A stretch of DNA of 64,000 nt from Streptomyces sp. SLBN-31 (GTDB lineage: Bacteria; Actinomycetota; Actinomycetes; Streptomycetales; Streptomycetaceae). The notes under the pieces were generated by a model that saw nothing but the letters and a program-made list of their open reading frames with translations, did no database searches and was not told where the DNA came from. The translations under genes were made by a program, and so were the position numbers. Location: positions 186,001 through 250,000 of the forward strand of contig NZ_VFNC01000003.1 of the NCBI RefSeq assembly GCF_006715395.1, given 5' to 3'. Each line of letters starts with the position of its first letter. Within the stretch, counting starts at the first letter, position 1. Of the stretch, positions 18,562-27,841 are shown one piece after another.

Positions 18562-20288
18562 CTGGTGCTCACCGTCCTGGTGTCCCGCCCGGAGCGCAGG
18601 ACCCTGCCCGGTACGGCGCCGCTGACCGCGTCGTCCCTGATCACCTCGACCCCGTTGACCCAGACGGCCCGCACGCCGATCGCCCTGGCGTCCAGCCGCG
18701 GGCTGTCACCCGGCAGGTCGTGCACCAAGGTGGCCTGGCCCGCGTCGATCCGCTCCGGGTCGAAGAGCACCAGGTCGGCATGGAAACCCTCCTGGATCCG
18801 GCCCCGCTCGCGCAGGCCGAACAGCTGCGCCGGGTCGTCGGTCAGCATCTTCACCGCCTGCTCCAGGCCGACCAGCCTGCGTCGGCGCAGGCAGTCGCCG
18901 AGGAAGCGGGTGGTGTACGGCGCCCCGCACATGCGGTCCAGGTGCGCGCCCGCGTCGGACCCGCCCAGCAGGACGTCCTCGTGCTGCCAGGTCTCGGCGC
19001 GCAGCGCCCAGGAGGCGGGGTCGTTGTCGGTGGGCATGGGCCACAGGACCGTACGCAGTTCGTCGGCGGCGCAGATCTCCACCATGCAGTGGAAGGGGTC
19101 CTGGCCGCGCTCCCGGGCGATGTCGCCGACCACCCGTCCGCTCAGTCCGCGGTTGGCCTCGCTGTAGGTGTCCCCGATGACGTACCGGCCGAAGTTCGTC
19201 AGCCGCCGCAGCACGCCGGCCTCCTTGGAGTCGGCGCGCCGGAGCATCTCGGCCCGTACCTCCGCGTCCCGCAGCCGGGCGATGCGCTCGGGTACGGGCA
19301 GGCCGAGGACGGGGCCCCAGCCGGGGATGAGGTTGAGGGCGCAGAAGGTGCCCAGGGACATGTTCATCGGGGTCAGGATCGGCATGGTGAGGGCGACGAC
19401 CCGGCCGCCCGCCTTGCGTGCCTGCTCGCTGGCCTGGAGCTGCCGTGGCACCCGCTCGGGCACGGCCGCGTCGATGGTTAGCACGTTCCAGTTCAGGGGC
19501 CGTCCGGCCGCCGCGCTCATCTCGGCGAACAGCTCGATCTCGGCGTCGCTGAACTGGTCGAGGCAGCCGGCGACGATCGCCTCGATCTGGGTGCCCTCGT
19601 GCTCGCCGACGGCCCGGGACAGGGCCAGCAGTTCGGCGGGCAGCGCGTGCCGGGAGGCGACCGGCTGGCCGTCGCCGTCGGAGTGCGTGCGGGACTGGGT
19701 GGTGGAGAAGCCCCAGGCACCGGCGTCCATGGCGTCGTGCAACAGCCCCACGATCCGGTTCAGTTGCTCCTCGTCGGGCTGTCCGCCGACGGCGTCCGGC
19801 CCCATGACGTACCGGCGCAGCGCACAATGCCCCACCATGAAACCGGCGTTGACGGCGATCCGCCCCTCGAGCGCGTCCAGGTACTCCCCGAACGAGCTCC
19901 AGCTCCAGGGCGCCCCCTCCTCCAGCGCGGTCAGCGACATGCCCTCGACCTTGGACATCATGCGGCGCGTGTAGTCGGCGTCCTCGGGGCGGGCCGGGTT
20001 GAGCGGCGCGAGCGTGAACCCGCAGTTCCCGGCCGCGACGGTCGTCACCCCGTGGTTCAGCGACGGCGTCGCGTACGGATCCCAGAACAGCTGCGCGTCG
20101 TAGTGCGTATGCGGATCGACGAACCCGGGCGCGAGGACGAGCCCGGAGGCGTCCTCGGTGGTGCGGGCTTCCTCGGTGACGGATCCGATCACGGCGATAC
20201 GGCCGTCCCGTGTGCCGACGTCGGCGATACGGCCGGGCGCACCGGTCCCGTCGACGACGGTCGCGCCCTTGATGAGGTGATCAAGCAT
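18558..20288 (-). CDS. N-acyl-D-amino-acid deacylase / D-aminoacylase-type amidohydrolase
   Basis: The 576-residue amidohydrolase-3 family protein starts LDHLIKGATVVDGTGAP. The metal-binding HTH of PGFVDPHTHYDAQ is near residue 58, and GSDAGAHLDRMC near 446 supplies the catalytic Asp. The size and the long insert (MTRR...LNWNVL) fit D-aminoacylase and related actinobacterial amidases. It hydrolyses an N-acyl, hydantoin-like or similar amide or cyclic bond; the actual substrate in this pathway is unknown. ATG 20288 has GGGAGCC upstream. It overlaps the aldehyde dehydrogenase by four bases. It follows the LLM gene after 95 bases that hold an intergenic palindrome, so it is likely under the same operator. 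Confidence 0.88.
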   Translation of the reverse strand: MLDHLIKGATVVDGTGAPGRIADVGTRDGRIAVIGSVTEEARTTEDASGLVLAPGFVDPHTHYDAQLFWDPYATPSLNHGVTTVAAGNCGFTLAPLNPARPEDADYTRRMMSKVEGMSLTALEEGAPWSWSSFGEYLDALEGRIAVNAGFMVGHCALRRYVMGPDAVGGQPDEEQLNRIVGLLHDAMDAGAWGFSTTQSRTHSDGDGQPVASRHALPAELLALSRAVGEHEGTQIEAIVAGCLDQFSDAEIELFAEMSAAAGRPLNWNVLTIDAAVPERVPRQLQASEQARKAGGRVVALTMPILTPMNMSLGTFCALNLIPGWGPVLGLPVPERIARLRDAEVRAEMLRRADSKEAGVLRRLTNFGRYVIGDTYSEANRGLSGRVVGDIARERGQDPFHCMVEICAADELRTVLWPMPTDNDPASWALRAETWQHEDVLLGGSDAGAHLDRMCGAPYTTRFLGDCLRRRRLVGLEQAVKMLTDDPAQLFGLRERGRIQEGFHADLVLFDPERIDAGQATLVHDLPGDSPRLDARAIGVRAVWVNGVEVIRDDAVSGAVPGRVLRSGRDTRTVSTR

Positions 20289-20322
20289 GGAGGCTCCCTT
20301 CTCACGTGCGGGCACATGTCCC

Positions 20323-20396
20323 ACCCAAGGGGCGCGGGGAACTGCGCGATCAGCCCCCACACACCCGCAGCCGCCGTACGACCTCAGACAGCCCCC
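20323..20396. repeat. Streptomyces intergenic palindromic repeat, copy A
   Basis: This copy reads AAGGGGCGCGGGGAACTGCG, then GATCAGCCCCCACACACCCG and CAGCCGCCGTACGACC. The same repeat family, in slightly different form, recurs at 57667 and 61856. It lies between the LLM stop and the deacylase start and slightly overlaps the LLM 3' end. Confidence 0.75.
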
Positions 20397-21502
20397 CGGA
20401 ACCGCGAGGTCCGATGCACAGGATCCGTATCGATCTTCGGAATCACGTGCTCCCCGATCAACCGGATCGTCTGCAACGTCTCCTCCTTCGGCACCCCCAC
20501 CGGCAGCCCGAAGCTCAGCTGGTCCGCCCCCGCCTGCTCCCACCGCTTGCACTGCGTGAGCACCTCGTCCGGGTCCCCGCAGATCAGCAGCTCCTCCTCG
20601 ATCAGCAGCTCCACGAACTCCGGCGTGTACTCCGGCAGCGTCTCCGGCCACACCGGGAAGCCCTCGGGACGGGGGAAGGTGTCGTGGTACCGGAACACCA
20701 GCGAGGGCAGGTAGTGCAGTCCCCCGTGCACGGCGATGTCGATCGCCTCCGCGTGCGTCGGCGCGCAGATGGCCGTCGTCGTCACCATCACGTTGTCGTT
20801 GACGAAGTCGCCCACCGGTTCGGCGTTCACGATCGCCGTCTTGTACTGCTCCAGCACCCATTCCATGTCGGAGACCTTCTGGATGCTGAAGCCCAGCACG
20901 CCGAGTCCCTTCCTCGCGGCCATCGCGTACGACGGCGGCGACCCGGCCGCGTACCACATCGCCGGGTGCGACTTGCCGTACGGCTTGGGCAGCACCTTGC
21001 GCGGCGGCAGCTGCCAGAACTTGCCCTGGAAACCGACGTACTCGTCCTGCAGCCACATCTTGGGGAACTCGGCGATGGTCTCTTCCCAGATCTCCTTGGT
21101 GAAGTTCATGTCGGTCACGCCCGGTATGAACCCGAGGATCTCGTGCGACCCGGCGCCGCGCCCGCTGCCGAACTCGAAGCGGTTGCCGGTGAGGTGGTCG
21201 AGCATCGCGACCTTCTCCGCGACCTTCACCGGATGGTTGACCTGCGCCAGCGGGTTGAAGATGCCCGATCCGAGGTGGATGCGTTCCGTCGCGTGCGCCA
21301 GGTAGCCGAGGAACACGTCGTTGGCGGAGAGGTGGGAGTACTCCTCCAGGAAGTGGTGCTCGGACGCCCACGCGTACTTGAAGCCCGACCTGTCCGCCTG
21401 GATGACGTACTCGGTCTCCTCCATCAGCGCCTTGTGTTCCGCGAGCGGATCGGTCTCGGCGCGCTTGCCCACATACCCCTGTACAAAGAGCCCGAATTCC
21501 AC
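20384..21502 (-). CDS. LLM-class flavin/F420-dependent oxidoreductase
   Basis: The 372-residue luciferase-like protein begins MEFGLFVQGYVGKRA. It shows YAWASEHHFLEEYSHLSAN, the bacterial luciferase alpha-type motif. RIHLGSGIFNPLAQVNHPVKVAEKVAMLD and GNRFEFGSGRGAGSHE follow. It may be a two-component monooxygenase using FMNH2, in which case the flavin reductase at 52100 is a candidate partner. The start is GTG 21502, with only a weak ribosome site. The promoter region upstream carries operator sites 2a and 2b. It heads a likely operon with the deacylase and aldehyde dehydrogenase. Confidence 0.88.
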   Translation of the reverse strand: MEFGLFVQGYVGKRAETDPLAEHKALMEETEYVIQADRSGFKYAWASEHHFLEEYSHLSANDVFLGYLAHATERIHLGSGIFNPLAQVNHPVKVAEKVAMLDHLTGNRFEFGSGRGAGSHEILGFIPGVTDMNFTKEIWEETIAEFPKMWLQDEYVGFQGKFWQLPPRKVLPKPYGKSHPAMWYAAGSPPSYAMAARKGLGVLGFSIQKVSDMEWVLEQYKTAIVNAEPVGDFVNDNVMVTTTAICAPTHAEAIDIAVHGGLHYLPSLVFRYHDTFPRPEGFPVWPETLPEYTPEFVELLIEEELLICGDPDEVLTQCKRWEQAGADQLSFGLPVGVPKEETLQTIRLIGEHVIPKIDTDPVHRTSRFRGAV

Positions 21503-21532
21503 GGAGGTTCACCGTCCCCGGTCCCAGAGTTT

Positions 21533-21547
21533 CTGACGCCCCGTCAG
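21533..21547. promoter_or_regulatory. CTGACG operator, site 2a
   Basis: CTGACG-CCC-CGTCAG is a perfect palindrome 31 bases upstream of the LLM start at 21502. The core equals site 1. It lies at a typical promoter-blocking distance. Confidence 0.8.
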
Positions 21548-21588
21548 TTCTGGTCGACTGTTGCACCACCGGCAGGGAGGGTCAATAG

Positions 21589-21603
21589 CTGATGGCCCGT
21601 CAG
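21589..21603. promoter_or_regulatory. CTGACG operator, site 2b (degenerate left half)
   Basis: CTGATG-GCC-CGTCAG has one base change from the consensus left half. A further half site, CGTCAGATG, follows directly, and the cluster runs into the 3' end of the SDR gene. Its centre is 56 bases from site 2a. Confidence 0.55.
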
Positions 21604-21610
21604 ATGCCCG

Positions 21611-22381
21611 TCAGATGACACTGACGCCCGCCAGCCACCCGCCGTCGATCACGAAGGGCTGTCCGGTGATGTACGACGAGTCCTCGCACGTCAGGAACAG
21701 CGCCAGCCGCGCCACCTCGGCCGGCTTGCCGATACGCCCGAGCGGCACGAGCTTGCGGTACAGCTCGTCCAGCGCCCGGCCGGTCTCCTCCGCGTCGGCC
21801 GTCGGGTCCAGCTGGGCCGGGTTGGACATCGCGGTGTCGATGGCGCCGGGGCACATGGCGTTGACGCGGATGCCGCGGTGGGCGAGCTCCAGCGCGGCGA
21901 CGCGGGTGAGGCCGAGGATGGCGTGCTTGGTGGCGGCGTAGGTGCCGACCGCCGCCATGCCGGTCACCGCCGTGTAGGAGGCGGTGTTGACGATCGTGCC
22001 GCCGTCCTCCATGACCGGCGCCACCGTCCTGATGCCGAGGAAGCAGCCGACCTGGTTGACCCGCACGACCTGCATGAACTCGTCGAGAGGCGTGTCGACC
22101 AGGGCGTTGAAGCGCAGGATGCCGGCGTTGTTGACGAGGCCGTCGATCCGGCCGTGGGCGTCCTTGACCGCACTCACGGCCGCGCGCCACTGTTCCTCCT
22201 CGCCCACGTCGAGGTGGACGTACCGGCCGCCGATCTCGCGCGCGAGCGCCTCGCCCTGGTCGTCGAGGACGTCGGCGACGACGACCTCGGCACCTTCCGC
22301 CCTGAACAGGCGGGCCTCCTGCTCGCCCTGTCCGCGCGCCGCCCCGGTGACGAGCACGACGCGTCCGTCCAGCTTGCCCAT
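21611..22381 (-). CDS. SDR-family NAD(P)-dependent oxidoreductase
   Basis: The 256-residue classical SDR has VTGAARGQGEQEARLF as the cofactor loop. It then has LVNNAGILR, TASYTAVTGMAAVGTYAATK (catalytic Tyr-x3-Lys) and the C-terminal ITGQPFVIDGGWLAG. It likely oxidises a hydroxyl or reduces a ketone on a CoA or free intermediate. ATG 22381 has AGAGGAG 8 bases upstream. It lies 12 bases after the LLM gene, in an operon of amidohydrolase, LLM and SDR. Confidence 0.9.
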   Translation of the reverse strand: MGKLDGRVVLVTGAARGQGEQEARLFRAEGAEVVVADVLDDQGEALAREIGGRYVHLDVGEEEQWRAAVSAVKDAHGRIDGLVNNAGILRFNALVDTPLDEFMQVVRVNQVGCFLGIRTVAPVMEDGGTIVNTASYTAVTGMAAVGTYAATKHAILGLTRVAALELAHRGIRVNAMCPGAIDTAMSNPAQLDPTADAEETGRALDELYRKLVPLGRIGKPAEVARLALFLTCEDSSYITGQPFVIDGGWLAGVSVI

Positions 22382-22393
22382 GCCACAACTCCT

Positions 22394-23317
22394 CTACAGA
22401 TCGGGCGCGACTTCGGCGCCGAAGGCCGCCATCTGGTCGGTGAGTTCGCCGCGGTCGCGGCAGCGGAACCGCACCTGGATCTGGTGCACGCCCATCGCGC
22501 CGTAGGCGCGCAGGGACTCGGCGAGGCGGTCCGGGGGGCCGGTCAGGGTGCGGCGGCCGACGTCCCAGGAGGGTGTGCCGACGTACAGGGGCTCGGTGAT
22601 GGCGCCGACGGTCAGCGGGTCCTCGATGCCGGCCTCGGCGCGCAGCCGCCCGAGCAGGGCGATCTGTTCGGGCAGGCGGTCGCGCGGGTCGCCCTGCGGC
22701 AGCCAGCCGTCGCCCTTGAGCGCGGCCCTGCGGACGGCGGCGGGGGACGAACCGCCGACCCAGAGGGGGACGCGGTCCTGGGCGGGGCGGGGGCGTTGGC
22801 CCAGGCCCTCGAAGTCGTAGCGCTTGCCGTGGTGTTCGGGGAACTCCTCGGTGCCGAGGGCCGCGCGCAGGGCGTCGACGGTCTCGTCCAGGACCGCTCC
22901 GCGCCGCTCGAAGTCCACGCCCAGCACCTCGAACTCCTCCCGCACATGACCGGCCCCGACCCCGAGGATCAGGCGTCCTGCGCTGAGCCGGTCGAGGGTG
23001 GCGTACTGCTTGGCGGTGAGCAGGGGGTGCCTCAGCCCCACGATCGCCACATGGCTCAGCAGCCGGACCCGCTCGGTCGCCGCCGCCAGGAAGGCGAGGG
23101 TGGCGACGGGGTCGTACCAGACCGTGCTCATCGCGGGGGCGAGCCGGCGCGGGATGGCCACGTGGTCGCAGGAGGCGATGTAGTCGAAGCCCGCGCGGTC
23201 CGCGGTCCGGGCGACGGCGAGCAGGTCCTCGGGGCCGGCCGCCGCCTCCCAGGGCTCGGCGTACATGGTGCTCTGGGACTGGACGGGCAACTGGATGCCG
23301 TACGACAGCGCGGTCAC
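22394..23317 (-). CDS. LLM-class F420-dependent oxidoreductase
   Basis: The 307-residue protein shows TADRAGFDYIASCDHVAIPR and ERVRLLSHVAIVGLRHPLLTAKQYATLDRLS. It then has GRLILGVGAGHVREEFEVLG, a clear member of the actinobacterial TIGR03619-like F420 group. The pathway is expected to use it for a hydride-transfer or oxygenation step. The GTG start overlaps the amidohydrolase stop by four bases (GTGA), so it is coupled to it. It is followed by the SDR gene after 12 bases. Confidence 0.88.
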   Translation of the reverse strand: MTALSYGIQLPVQSQSTMYAEPWEAAAGPEDLLAVARTADRAGFDYIASCDHVAIPRRLAPAMSTVWYDPVATLAFLAAATERVRLLSHVAIVGLRHPLLTAKQYATLDRLSAGRLILGVGAGHVREEFEVLGVDFERRGAVLDETVDALRAALGTEEFPEHHGKRYDFEGLGQRPRPAQDRVPLWVGGSSPAAVRRAALKGDGWLPQGDPRDRLPEQIALLGRLRAEAGIEDPLTVGAITEPLYVGTPSWDVGRRTLTGPPDRLAESLRAYGAMGVHQIQVRFRCRDRGELTDQMAAFGAEVAPDL

Positions 23318-24540
23318 GGTCGCCAGAGCCCCTCGGGGGTCAGTCCCAGCAGGTCGATGGCGTTGCCGCGGACGATCCGCTCCACGGCGGCCGGGTCCAG
23401 GTGGCCCATCTGCGCCTCGCCGACCTCGCGGGACTTGGGCCAGGTGGAGTCGGAGTGCGGATAGTCGGTCTCGTACAGGACGTTGCCCAGGCCGATGGCG
23501 TCAAGGTTGCGCAGCCCGAAGGCGTCGTCGAAGAAGCAGCCGTAGACGTGCTCGGCGAAGAGTTCGGACGGCGGCCGGTGCACCTTGTCGGCGACCCCGC
23601 CCCAGCCCCGGTTCTCCTCCCAGACGACGTCCGCGCGCTCCAGGATGTACGGGATCCAGCCGATCTGGCCCTCGGCGTACATGACCTTGAGGTTCGGGAA
23701 GCGCTCGAACTTGCCGCTCATCAGCCAGTCGACCATCGAGAAGCAGCAGTTGGCGAAGGTGATCGTCGAACCGACCGCGGGCGGGGCGTCCTTGGAGGTG
23801 GACGGCATGCGGCTGCTGGAGCCGATGTGCATGGCGACGACCGTGCCGGTCTCGTCGCAGGCGGCGAGGAAGGGGTCCCAGTCGTCGGAGTGCACGGAGG
23901 GCAGGCCCAGGTGCGGGGGGATCTCGGAGAAGGCGACCGCGCGGACCCCGCGGGCGGCGTTGCGGCGGACCTCGGCGGCAGCGAGTTCGGCGTCCCAGAG
24001 CGGGATGAGGGTGAGGGGGATGAGCCGGCCCTGCGCCTGCGGGCCGCACCACTCCTCCACCATCCAGTCGTTGTAGGCCCGCACGCACAGCAGGCCCAGC
24101 TCGTGGTCCTTGGCCTCGGTGAAGGTCTGCCCGCAAAAACGCGGGAAGGTCGGGAAGCAGACGGCGGACTGGACGTGGTTGACGTCCATGTCGGCCAGCC
24201 GCTGCGGGACGTCGTAGGACCCCGGCCGCATCTGCTCGTAGGTGATGACCTCGAGTTTTATCTCGTCCCTTGAGTAGCCCACGGCCGTGTCGAGGCGGGT
24301 CAGGGGGCGCTGGAGCTCCTCGTAGAGCCACCAGTCGCCCAGCGGGCCGTCGTCACCGGGGGCGCCCATGACGGGGCGGAAGCGGCCGCCGAGGAAGGAG
24401 ATCTCCTTCAGCGGGGCCCGGACGATGCGGGGGCCGACGTCCAGGTACTTCTTGGGCAGACGGCTCTGCCAGACGTCCGCGGGCTCCACGGTGTGGTCGT
24501 CGACGGAGATGATCTGAGGGAACGTCAGGTCGGTGTCCAT
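23314..24540 (-). CDS. Amidohydrolase-2 family protein
   Basis: The 408-residue metal-dependent TIM-barrel protein starts MDTDLTFPQIISVDDHTVEP, which matches the amidohydrolase-2 N-terminus (D-x-H-x-x-E). Later features are MHIGSSSRMPST (metal-ligand His), YAEGQIGWIPYILERADVVW and ETDYPHSDSTWP. Relatives include ring-cleavage hydrolases and decarboxylases acting on cyclic ketones or dienoic acids. A close paralog starts the operon at 63139. GTG 24549 is an in-frame alternative start. Operator site 3 lies 21 bases upstream and controls this gene, LLM 22394 and SDR 21611. Confidence 0.88.
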   Translation of the reverse strand: MDTDLTFPQIISVDDHTVEPADVWQSRLPKKYLDVGPRIVRAPLKEISFLGGRFRPVMGAPGDDGPLGDWWLYEELQRPLTRLDTAVGYSRDEIKLEVITYEQMRPGSYDVPQRLADMDVNHVQSAVCFPTFPRFCGQTFTEAKDHELGLLCVRAYNDWMVEEWCGPQAQGRLIPLTLIPLWDAELAAAEVRRNAARGVRAVAFSEIPPHLGLPSVHSDDWDPFLAACDETGTVVAMHIGSSSRMPSTSKDAPPAVGSTITFANCCFSMVDWLMSGKFERFPNLKVMYAEGQIGWIPYILERADVVWEENRGWGGVADKVHRPPSELFAEHVYGCFFDDAFGLRNLDAIGLGNVLYETDYPHSDSTWPKSREVGEAQMGHLDPAAVERIVRGNAIDLLGLTPEGLWRP

Positions 24541-24561
24541 GGCGCTCACGGTAGCGCCGAT

Positions 24562-24576
24562 CTGACGAACCGTCAG
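24562..24576. promoter_or_regulatory. CTGACG operator, site 3
   Basis: CTGACG-AAC-CGTCAG is a perfect palindrome upstream of the amidohydrolase. It is identical, including the following CT, to site 8 at 52069. Confidence 0.8.
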
Positions 24577-24749
24577 CTGTCGGTCGACGGGCTGTTTCCC
24601 GTCCGGGTCTGTGCGGAAGTGTGCGAAGGCCACGTGAGGGCCTTGTGACATAGCGCCCGTCCGGCCGTGACCGCCCCCTCCACAGCTGACGCATCCGCCC
24701 TGGACAAGGCAGACTGACGGGGTTGCTCACTGTGTCTAGGGGGACGGCG

Positions 24750-27707
24750 ATGGTCGACCGTGTACCGCGGGTGCCCGAGCAGAGGCGTTCGAGCCCCTCT
24801 GCGGAGCCTGCGGCCCTGTGCTTCGGCGTGCTCGGACCCGTGCGCGCCCGGCGCGGGAACGAGTCGGTGAACACCGGCTCCCCCCAGCAACGCGCCCTGC
24901 TGGCCGCCCTGCTGCTGCGCGAGGGCCGTACGGCGACCGCTGCCGAGCTGATCGACGCCCTGTGGGGCGAGGAGCCGCCGTCGCAGGCGCTGGCGGCGGT
25001 GCGCACGTACGCGTCGCGACTGCGCAAGGTGCTGGACGCCGGGGTGCTGGTGAGCGAGTCGGGCGGCTACGCGATCCGCGGCCTCGCCGAGGGCGCCCTC
25101 GACCTGGCGGTTGCCCAGGACCTGGCGACCGAGGCGGAGAAGGCCAAGAGCGCCGGGGACCTGTGCCACGCCCGCGAGGTGCTGGACCGCGCGCTGGCCC
25201 TGTGGGACGGGGAGACGCTGGCGGGCGTACCCGGCCCGTACGCGGAGGCCCAGCGCGTCCGCCTGGAGGAATGGCGCCTGCAACTCCTCGAATCCCGCCT
25301 GGACATGGATTTGGAGCAGGGCTGCCACGCGGAGGCCGTCTCCGAGCTCACCGCCCTCACCGCGGCCCACCCGCTGCGCGAACGCCTGCGCGAGCTGCTG
25401 ATGCTGGCGCTGTACCGCAGCGGCCGGCAGGCGGAGGCCCTCGCGGTGTACGCGGACACCCGCCGCCTGCTGGCCGACGAGCTGGGCGTCGACCCCCGCC
25501 CGGCCCTGCGCGAGCTGCAGCAGCGCATCCTGGAGGCCGACCCCGGCCTGGCGGAACCCTCCGCCCCGCCGGCCGAGCCCGCCGCCGCCCCCGTGCGTCC
25601 CGCCCAGCTCCCCGCCACCGTCCCGGACTTCACCGGACGGGCCGCCTTCGTGCGCGAGCTCGGCGAGGTCCTGTCCTCCGCCGAGGGCCGGGTGATGGCG
25701 GTCTCGGCGCTGGCCGGCATCGGCGGCGTCGGCAAGACGACGCTCGCGGTGCACGTCGCCCACCAGGCCCGGTCTGCCTTCCCCGACGGCCAGTTGTACG
25801 TCGACCTGATGGGAGCCGGGGCGCGGGCCGCCGAACCGGAGACGGTGCTGGGCTCCTTCCTGCGGGCCCTCGGGACCCCCGACACCGCGATCCCGGACTT
25901 TCTGGAGGAACGGGCCGCCCTGTACCGCTCGGTCCTCGACGGCCGCCGGGTCCTGGTCCTGCTCGACAACGCCCGGGACGCCGCCCAGGTACGTCCGCTG
26001 CTGCCCGGGACGGAGGGCTGCGCGGCCCTGGTGACCTCGCGGGTGCGGATGGTGGACCTCGCGGGGGCCCATCTGGTGGACCTGGACGTGATGTCACCGG
26101 ACGAGGCACTGCAGCTGTTCACGAAGATCGTCGGCGAGGAGCGGGTGGCGTCGGAGCGGGAGGCCGCCCTGGACGTGGTCGCTGCCTGCGGCTTCCTGCC
26201 CCTGGCGATCCGTATCGCCGCCTCCCGGCTGGCGGCCCGCAGAACGTGGACGGTCTCCGTCCTCGCGGCGAAACTGGCGGACGAGCGGCGCCGCCTGGAC
26301 GAGCTCCAGGCCGGGGACCTCGCGGTCAAGGCCACCTTCGAACTGGGCTACGGCCAGCTGGAGCCGGCCCAGGCCCGCGCCTTCCGGCTGCTCGGGCTCG
26401 CGGACGGCCCGGACATCTCGCTGTCGGCCGCCGCGGCCGTCCTCGACCTGCCCGCGCAGGAGACGGAGGACCTGCTGGAGTCCCTCGTGGACACCTCGCT
26501 GCTGGAGTCGGCGGCGCCCGGCCGCTACCGCTACCACGACCTCGTACGGCTCTACGCGCGTGCGTGCGCGGAACGCGACGAGTGGCCGCCGAGCGAGCGT
26601 GAGGCCGCCCTCTCCCGCCTGCTGGACTTCTACCTGGCGACGGCGGCCGGCGTGTACGCCCTCGAACGGCCGGGTGACCGGCTGGTGGACCACCTGGAGG
26701 GGACCGCGTACCCCGGGCTGGGGTTCACGGAGCTGAGAGCGGCACAGGACTGGCTCTACGCGGAGGCGATCTGCCTGCTCGCCTGTGTGCGGCAGGCCGC
26801 GGGCCGGCCCGAGACGCTCAGCCGCGCCGTCGACCTGCTCTGGGTCGCGCACGACCTGTCCGAGTCGGGGGCCAACTCCCGTGAGTACGAGGCGACCGCG
26901 GAGGGCCTGCTGGAGGCGGCCCGCAGGTTCGGCGCCGACCGGGCCGAGGCGCGCGCCCTGATGACCCAGGTGAACGTCCACCACGTCAGCGGCCGTTTCG
27001 AGCAGGCGGACCAGGAGGCGGAGCGCGTCACACTCCTGGCGCAGCGCGCGGACGACCTGCTGCCCGTCTGCTGGGCCCGGAACGCCCGCGGGATCATGGC
27101 GCTCTACCAGAACCGCCACGAGGACGGCGAGGAGCACCTCTCGCAGGCCATCCAGCACTTCCGCACCCTGAACGACCGCGCGGGCGAGGCCAGCGCCCTG
27201 TGCAACCTCTCCCGCATCCACCTCGCCACCGGCCGCACGGCGAGCGCGGTCGAGCTGGCTCAGCAGGGCATCGAGCTCTACGACGCCATGGGCAACTCCA
27301 TGCGTGGGGCGAACGCCCGGTACGCACTCGGTCTGGCGCTCACCCAGAGCGGCGAGCTGGACGGTGCGAGCCATCGTCTGCACGAGGCCCTGGAGGTGTT
27401 CCGGGAGAGCCGCCAGCGCCTGTGGGAGGGCATGAGCCTGTTCCGGCTGGCCGAGGTCGACCTCGCCGCCCGACGGCCCGCGCAGGCCGCTGCCAACGCC
27501 GAGATGGCGCTGACCGTCCTGCGCGGCATCGGCGGCGAGTGGCGCCGGGGCAACGTCCTGACCGTCCTCGGCCGCGCCCTCGACGGCATCGGGCAGATCG
27601 GCCGGGCCCACGTCTGCTGGCAGGAGGCGATCGGCATCTACGAGGAGCTCGGCTCGCCCGAGGCCGCGGAGGTACACGCGCTGCTGACCCCCGTACGAGC
27701 GGCCTGA
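24750..27707 (+). CDS. afsR: AfsR global transcriptional regulator (SARP with NB-ARC and TPR domains)
   Basis: The 985-residue pleiotropic regulator of antibiotic production is a DNA-binding ATPase phosphorylated by AfsK in S. coelicolor. A SARP winged helix (residues about 25-100) and BTAD domain (105-265) precede the ATPase with P-loop GIGGVGKTT (323-331) and LLDNARDAAQVR. A sensor-like region and TPR-type helices run from about 640 to the end. The opening GVLGPVRARRGN and the near-continuous similarity to AfsR support the symbol, as do afsS downstream and afsK nearby. ATG 24750 has AGGGGG at 24738-24743. TTG 24723 is an alternative but lacks such a site. Confidence 0.95.
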   Translation: MVDRVPRVPEQRRSSPSAEPAALCFGVLGPVRARRGNESVNTGSPQQRALLAALLLREGRTATAAELIDALWGEEPPSQALAAVRTYASRLRKVLDAGVLVSESGGYAIRGLAEGALDLAVAQDLATEAEKAKSAGDLCHAREVLDRALALWDGETLAGVPGPYAEAQRVRLEEWRLQLLESRLDMDLEQGCHAEAVSELTALTAAHPLRERLRELLMLALYRSGRQAEALAVYADTRRLLADELGVDPRPALRELQQRILEADPGLAEPSAPPAEPAAAPVRPAQLPATVPDFTGRAAFVRELGEVLSSAEGRVMAVSALAGIGGVGKTTLAVHVAHQARSAFPDGQLYVDLMGAGARAAEPETVLGSFLRALGTPDTAIPDFLEERAALYRSVLDGRRVLVLLDNARDAAQVRPLLPGTEGCAALVTSRVRMVDLAGAHLVDLDVMSPDEALQLFTKIVGEERVASEREAALDVVAACGFLPLAIRIAASRLAARRTWTVSVLAAKLADERRRLDELQAGDLAVKATFELGYGQLEPAQARAFRLLGLADGPDISLSAAAAVLDLPAQETEDLLESLVDTSLLESAAPGRYRYHDLVRLYARACAERDEWPPSEREAALSRLLDFYLATAAGVYALERPGDRLVDHLEGTAYPGLGFTELRAAQDWLYAEAICLLACVRQAAGRPETLSRAVDLLWVAHDLSESGANSREYEATAEGLLEAARRFGADRAEARALMTQVNVHHVSGRFEQADQEAERVTLLAQRADDLLPVCWARNARGIMALYQNRHEDGEEHLSQAIQHFRTLNDRAGEASALCNLSRIHLATGRTASAVELAQQGIELYDAMGNSMRGANARYALGLALTQSGELDGASHRLHEALEVFRESRQRLWEGMSLFRLAEVDLAARRPAQAAANAEMALTVLRGIGGEWRRGNVLTVLGRALDGIGQIGRAHVCWQEAIGIYEELGSPEAAEVHALLTPVRAA

Positions 27708-27723
27708 ACGGCCTCGTCGGGCC

Positions 27724-27741
27724 GTTCATCATTCGTTTATC
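27724..27741 (+). promoter_or_regulatory. Direct heptamer repeat at the afsS promoter, AfsR/PhoP-type
   Basis: GTTCATC (27724-27730) and GTTTATC (27735-27741) are 11 bases apart. AfsR and other SARPs bind such repeats, and PhoP boxes have the same 11-base period. A possible -10, CATCCT, starts 10 bases after the second repeat. The equivalent afsS promoter in S. coelicolor is the AfsR target where PhoP competes. Confidence 0.6.
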
Positions 27742-27841
27742 GCCGTCCGCCATCCTCGACTCAGTCGATCCGTCGCGTCGGGGGGCAGACGGGTCGCTGC
27801 GGAGGGTCCCGCACCCACTGATTAGGGTGAACGGCCCGAAC

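Noticed and set aside
24684..24720. CTGACG half sites upstream of afsR
   Set aside because: CTGACGCATC and CTGACGG lack the facing half at the right spacing, so they are not counted as operators.
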